Origin: Candidatus Gastranaerophilales bacterium | GTDB taxonomy: Bacteria; Cyanobacteriota; Vampirovibrionia; Gastranaerophilales; Gastranaerophilaceae | Assembly: GCA_900769355.1 (NCBI GenBank) | Contig: CAAGGG010000050.1 | Location: forward strand, 1 to 64,000 | Length of the DNA: 64,000 nt | Direction of reading: 5' to 3' | In this document: positions 61,127 through 64,000 of the stretch, piece by piece | How the letters are laid out: the number at the start of each line of letters is the position of its first letter | Numbering within the stretch: position 1 is the first letter of the stretch | Translations under genes and position numbers: made by a program | Notes under the pieces: model-generated | Database searches by the model: none | What the model saw: only the letters and a program-made list of their open reading frames with translations | Told to the model about the DNA's origin: nothing

Positions 61127-62187
61127 TGGCAGAATTTCATTCAAAAATAAAAACAATAGAGTGGGTAGATAATTATTCAAAAATGGTAGATCAGACTGTT
61201 TTACCGTACGAATTTAAGTATGTAAATATTACAACTGGACAAGGCATGTTTGACGCTATTAAAACTATGATTGTGCGTGGAGCTCCTGCAATTGGAGTTG
61301 CCGGTGCTCATGGTGTTGTTCTTTATGCACAAGAATTGGCTAAACAAAATTTTGCACGAGAAGAATTTGTAAAACAATTATTAGAAAAAGCTGATTACAT
61401 GGCAACTTCTCGCCCAACAGCGGTTAATTTAATGTGGGCTTGCGAAAAACAAAAGGAAATTATTAAAAATTCAAAATCTGATATCAATGGAATTGTGGAA
61501 GAATTGAAACAAAACGCAATCAGACTTGAAAATGAAGATATTGCAATTAATAAAAAAATCGGAGATTACGGAGCCGAAGTTGTTCCAAAAGGAGCAACGA
61601 TTTTGACTCACTGCAATGCCGGCGGACTTGCGACAGTAGGTTATGGAACAGCATTAGGCGTTGTACGTTCAGCATTCGCAAACGACCCGACAATTCAGGT
61701 TTTTGCAGACGAAACTCGTCCTCGCCAACAAGGTGCAAGAATTACGACATTTGAGCTTACAATGGACGGAATTCCGACAACTTTGATTACTGACGGAATG
61801 TGCTCATATTTTATGAAAAAAGGAATGATTGATATGGTTGTTGTTGGCGCAGATAGAATTGCCGCAAACGGTGATACTGCAAACAAAATCGGAACTTATA
61901 CAGTTGCGATTGCCGCAAAATATCACAATGTACCTTTCTATATTGCAGCACCTTTGTCAACAATTGACACAAGCATAAAAACAGGTGACGAAATAGTAAT
62001 TGAAGAACGTTCACACGAAGAAGTTACACATATCAATGGTAAAATCATTTGTGCACCTGACGTAAAAGTAATCAACCCAGGGTTTGACGTAACTCCGCAC
62101 GAGCTAATCGCCGGAATTATTACAGAAAAAGGAATTTTAAGACCAGATTATAATAAGTCAATTGCTGAAGCGTTTAAAAAGGCATAG
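61126..62187 (+). CDS. mtnA: S-methyl-5-thioribose-1-phosphate isomerase
   Basis: 353-aa methionine-salvage isomerase. IRGAPAIGVAGAHG-type loop (VRGAPAIGVAG), catalytic Cys in THCNAGGLATVGYGTALGVV, and Asp in GADRIAANGDTANKIGTY. AAAGGAAA precedes the ATG, which overlaps the upstream stop. eIF2B-alpha-like paralogues are excluded by the intact active site. Confidence 0.95.
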   Translation: MAEFHSKIKTIEWVDNYSKMVDQTVLPYEFKYVNITTGQGMFDAIKTMIVRGAPAIGVAGAHGVVLYAQELAKQNFAREEFVKQLLEKADYMATSRPTAVNLMWACEKQKEIIKNSKSDINGIVEELKQNAIRLENEDIAINKKIGDYGAEVVPKGATILTHCNAGGLATVGYGTALGVVRSAFANDPTIQVFADETRPRQQGARITTFELTMDGIPTTLITDGMCSYFMKKGMIDMVVVGADRIAANGDTANKIGTYTVAIAAKYHNVPFYIAAPLSTIDTSIKTGDEIVIEERSHEEVTHINGKIICAPDVKVINPGFDVTPHELIAGIITEKGILRPDYNKSIAEAFKKA

Positions 62188-62494
62188 GTACAAAGATACA
62201 CAGAGACGAAGTGTTACAAAAACAGCTAAGCGAAACTGTCACTCCGGACTGCGATCCGGAGTCTAGAATAGGTGAATAAGTTCGTTACGGGAAAGTTGTT
62301 ATTGTTTTTGTGAAAGATGATTGGATTAATATTAACTGAATTCTTTCGGTTCAGTAGAACCTCAGAATTGTATGTGTTAAGTAATTCTGCTATGTAGCCC
62401 TACTTTAAAACTGTTTCGGACTTATCGCCTTATCGTCTTAACGTCTATTGTTTATGAAACGACCTTAGTGCCTTAGTAATCTAATAACTTGGCT
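62188..62494. repeat. 307-bp gap made of repeat mosaic
   Basis: No gene. Contains 9-nt-periodic ACAAAGATACACAGAGACG, a family A fragment, H palindrome CTCCGGACTGCGATCCGGAG (62242-62261), a family D arm, a segment (62337-62382) that is the inverse of 15370-15405, and CCTTAGTGCCTTAGTAATC. Confidence 0.75.
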
Positions 62495-62968
62495 TTAATA
62501 CCCGATAGACCAATTAAAAGATGCTGTTTTTTCAGGCTTTGCAGCAACTGGAGTTGCAGAATTTACTGCCTGAACTTCAATTACTTTCACAGCTTTTTGC
62601 AACATACTGTTTTGCATCATTTTACTATCAACGTTATTGAATGATTTTAATCTATCTAAATGGTTTTGTAATTCTGCGTTTTCATCGTTAAGGGTCGTGA
62701 TTTGACGACTCAATTTATTCAATACTAATTCGTTAGACATTGCAAAGTAATAGCTGACGAATGCCACTAGTACTGCTATTCCTAATAATCCACATAATGT
62801 TTTGTTTACTTTTCTGATTGCCATAGCTTTTTGTGATATCTCCTTCTGAAAATACCCCTCGATAACTTGACTTTCGCCTCTTACCGGATTGCTCGCATAT
62901 CCCTGATTTGAATAACTTGTTTGTATTGACTGTTCTATTTCTTCTATACTAACCCTAGCTGTATTCAA
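62495..62968 (-). CDS. FtsL-like septum protein candidate
   Basis: 157 aa: a ~55-residue cytoplasmic N terminus, one membrane helix (LLGIAVLVAFVSYYFAM, ~60-76), then a short leucine-zipper-like coiled coil (LSRQITTLNDENAELQNHLD) and a flexible tail. It lies 29 nt downstream of rsmH in the same direction, the usual place of ftsL in division clusters. Sequence similarity to FtsL is only topological. No strong ribosome site. Confidence 0.6.
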   Translation of the reverse strand: MNTARVSIEEIEQSIQTSYSNQGYASNPVRGESQVIEGYFQKEISQKAMAIRKVNKTLCGLLGIAVLVAFVSYYFAMSNELVLNKLSRQITTLNDENAELQNHLDRLKSFNNVDSKMMQNSMLQKAVKVIEVQAVNSATPVAAKPEKTASFNWSIGY

Positions 62969-62997
62969 CTTTATACCCCAACGATTTTATCTTTCCA

Positions 62998-63933
62998 TCA
63001 ATGCCTTATACACCTAGCTACTCTAAGCTTAGCACTTCTTGATGGTGGATTTTCCCGTATCTCCTCATCACTCGCCACAATCGGTTTTTTGTTTACCAAC
63101 TCTAGTATCGGAGGCGGACAATGGCAAATCATTTGTGACTTATCGCAATGACACCTCTGTGAGTGATATTTGAATAAGTGCTTCACAAGTCTATCTTCCA
63201 ACGAGTGAAAACTTATTACACTTATTATAGCACCAAAGTCGAGTAAATCCAACACATCATTTAGAGTATTTTTTACATTTTGTAACTCTTGATTTACTTC
63301 AATCCTAATTGCCTGAAAAACCCGTGTAGCAGGGTGAATTGACGATTTTACATGTGGAGTGCAGTTTACTATCAAATCCGCTAATTCTGTTGTTGTTTCA
63401 AGCTTTTTAAGCTTTCTTTGTTCTACTATTTTTTTTGCAATTCTTTTTGAAAATCTTTCTTCTCCATATTCAGAAAAAATTCGGACTAAATCCGCTTCGG
63501 AGTACGTGTTCACGACATCATAAGCCGAAAAATCAGCGTCTTGATTAAATCTCATATCCAAAGGAGCTTCTTTAGAGAACGAAAACCCTCTTTCGCCCTT
63601 GTGGAACTGATGATAAGACGCTCCAAGGTCAAAAAGCACGCCACCTGTGATTTTTTCAATTCCTAAATTATGTAAAACTTTCTTAATATTTGAATAAGAA
63701 CTTTTTACAATTGTTAAGTTTTCGTAATCTTTTAATCTTTCTGAAGAAGCTTTAATTGCGTCCTCGTCAACATCGAATGCAATTAGTCTCCCATCAGGCT
63801 GTATTCTGCTCAAAATAAGACCGCTATGACCGCCACCACCGAGTGTACAGTCAACATATATCTTACCGTTTTGACATTCAAGAGCGTCTACTGCCTCGTT
63901 TTTCATCACTGTATAATGCGTAAATTCTTCCAT
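62998..63933 (-). CDS. rsmH: 16S rRNA m4C1402 methyltransferase RsmH (MraW)
   Basis: 311-aa SAM-dependent enzyme. HYTVMKNEAVDAL, SAM motif YVDCTLGGGGHSGLIL, LFDLGASYHQFHKGERGFSF, and SFHSLEDRLVKHLFKYH are diagnostic. The ATG at 63933 follows TGCTACAAT by six T (leaderless); an upstream ATG six codons earlier contains that box and is rejected. It opens a division-cluster-like row. Confidence 0.96.
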   Translation of the reverse strand: MEEFTHYTVMKNEAVDALECQNGKIYVDCTLGGGGHSGLILSRIQPDGRLIAFDVDEDAIKASSERLKDYENLTIVKSSYSNIKKVLHNLGIEKITGGVLFDLGASYHQFHKGERGFSFSKEAPLDMRFNQDADFSAYDVVNTYSEADLVRIFSEYGEERFSKRIAKKIVEQRKLKKLETTTELADLIVNCTPHVKSSIHPATRVFQAIRIEVNQELQNVKNTLNDVLDLLDFGAIISVISFHSLEDRLVKHLFKYHSQRCHCDKSQMICHCPPPILELVNKKPIVASDEEIRENPPSRSAKLRVARCIRH

Positions 63934-64000
63934 AAAAAAATTGTAGCACAAAATGTTTTTAAAAAATTTTATAGCAAAAAAATTTATTTTGGGTTTTAAT

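Overview
The window is a low-GC chromosomal stretch (roughly one third G+C by eye) dense with single-copy bacterial housekeeping genes: ffh, aroC, rpsO, rsmA, murA, purB, acpS, eno, hom, recA, cca, ruvC, mtnA and rsmH. A fermentative, Gram-negative-type cell is suggested by hydF ([FeFe]-hydrogenase maturation), dTDP-rhamnose genes, a TonB/TolA-like protein, lipoproteins and several glycosyltransferases. Together with many short lineage-specific proteins and short-period intergenic repeats recalling cyanobacterial STRR repeats, the best guess is a non-photosynthetic cyanobacterial relative (Melainabacteria/Gastranaerophilales). That placement is inference; no rRNA lies in the window.

Layout. 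1-16 kb: tRNA-Ser, an esterase, tRNA-Glu, ffh, an HD protein, aroC, xerC-type recombinase, rfbA, hydF, rpsO, a PAS histidine kinase, an RseP-type protease and rsmA. 16-29 kb: gshA-like ligase, a glycosyltransferase, murA with a coupled small gene, a compact antisense-regulated small-toxin locus (21.8-22.1 kb), purB, a metallopeptidase, an RHH regulator, an orphan phage tail-fibre plus chaperone pair, acpS and a phosphohexomutase. 29.7-33.2 kb: a very AT-rich restriction-modification island (one nuclease, two D12-class adenine methyltransferases) with hairpin-rich debris at one side. 33.4-43.6 kb: hpf, glycan/membrane glycosyltransferases, a TPR operon and rfbC-rfbB-rfbD. 43.6-64 kb: a response regulator, a membrane-anchored alpha-crystallin-like protein, enolase, an amino-acid-binding lipoprotein, hom, recA, an SF1 helicase-nuclease, cca, an ArnT-like transferase, ruvC, mtnA, and rsmH followed by an FtsL-like gene.

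Three genome-wide habits stand out. First, many genes have a -10 box (often TGCTAYAAT) exactly 6-7 nt before the ATG and no Shine-Dalgarno, so they are probably leaderless; others have ordinary AGGAG sites. Second, nearly all longer intergenic gaps are mosaics of several dispersed repeat families (7-, 8- and 9-nt periodic arms, hairpins, composite palindromes). Third, the same repeats sit in frame inside two conserved genes, hydF and cca, so these elements colonise coding sequence as Rickettsia palindromic elements do.

The strongest candidate for an undescribed system is the type I toxin-antitoxin-like locus at 21855-22041: a 25-codon hydrophobic peptide gene with a perfect Shine-Dalgarno, facing a small antisense RNA with its own promoter that covers its 3' end and shares an 11-nt complementary repeat with its 5' leader.
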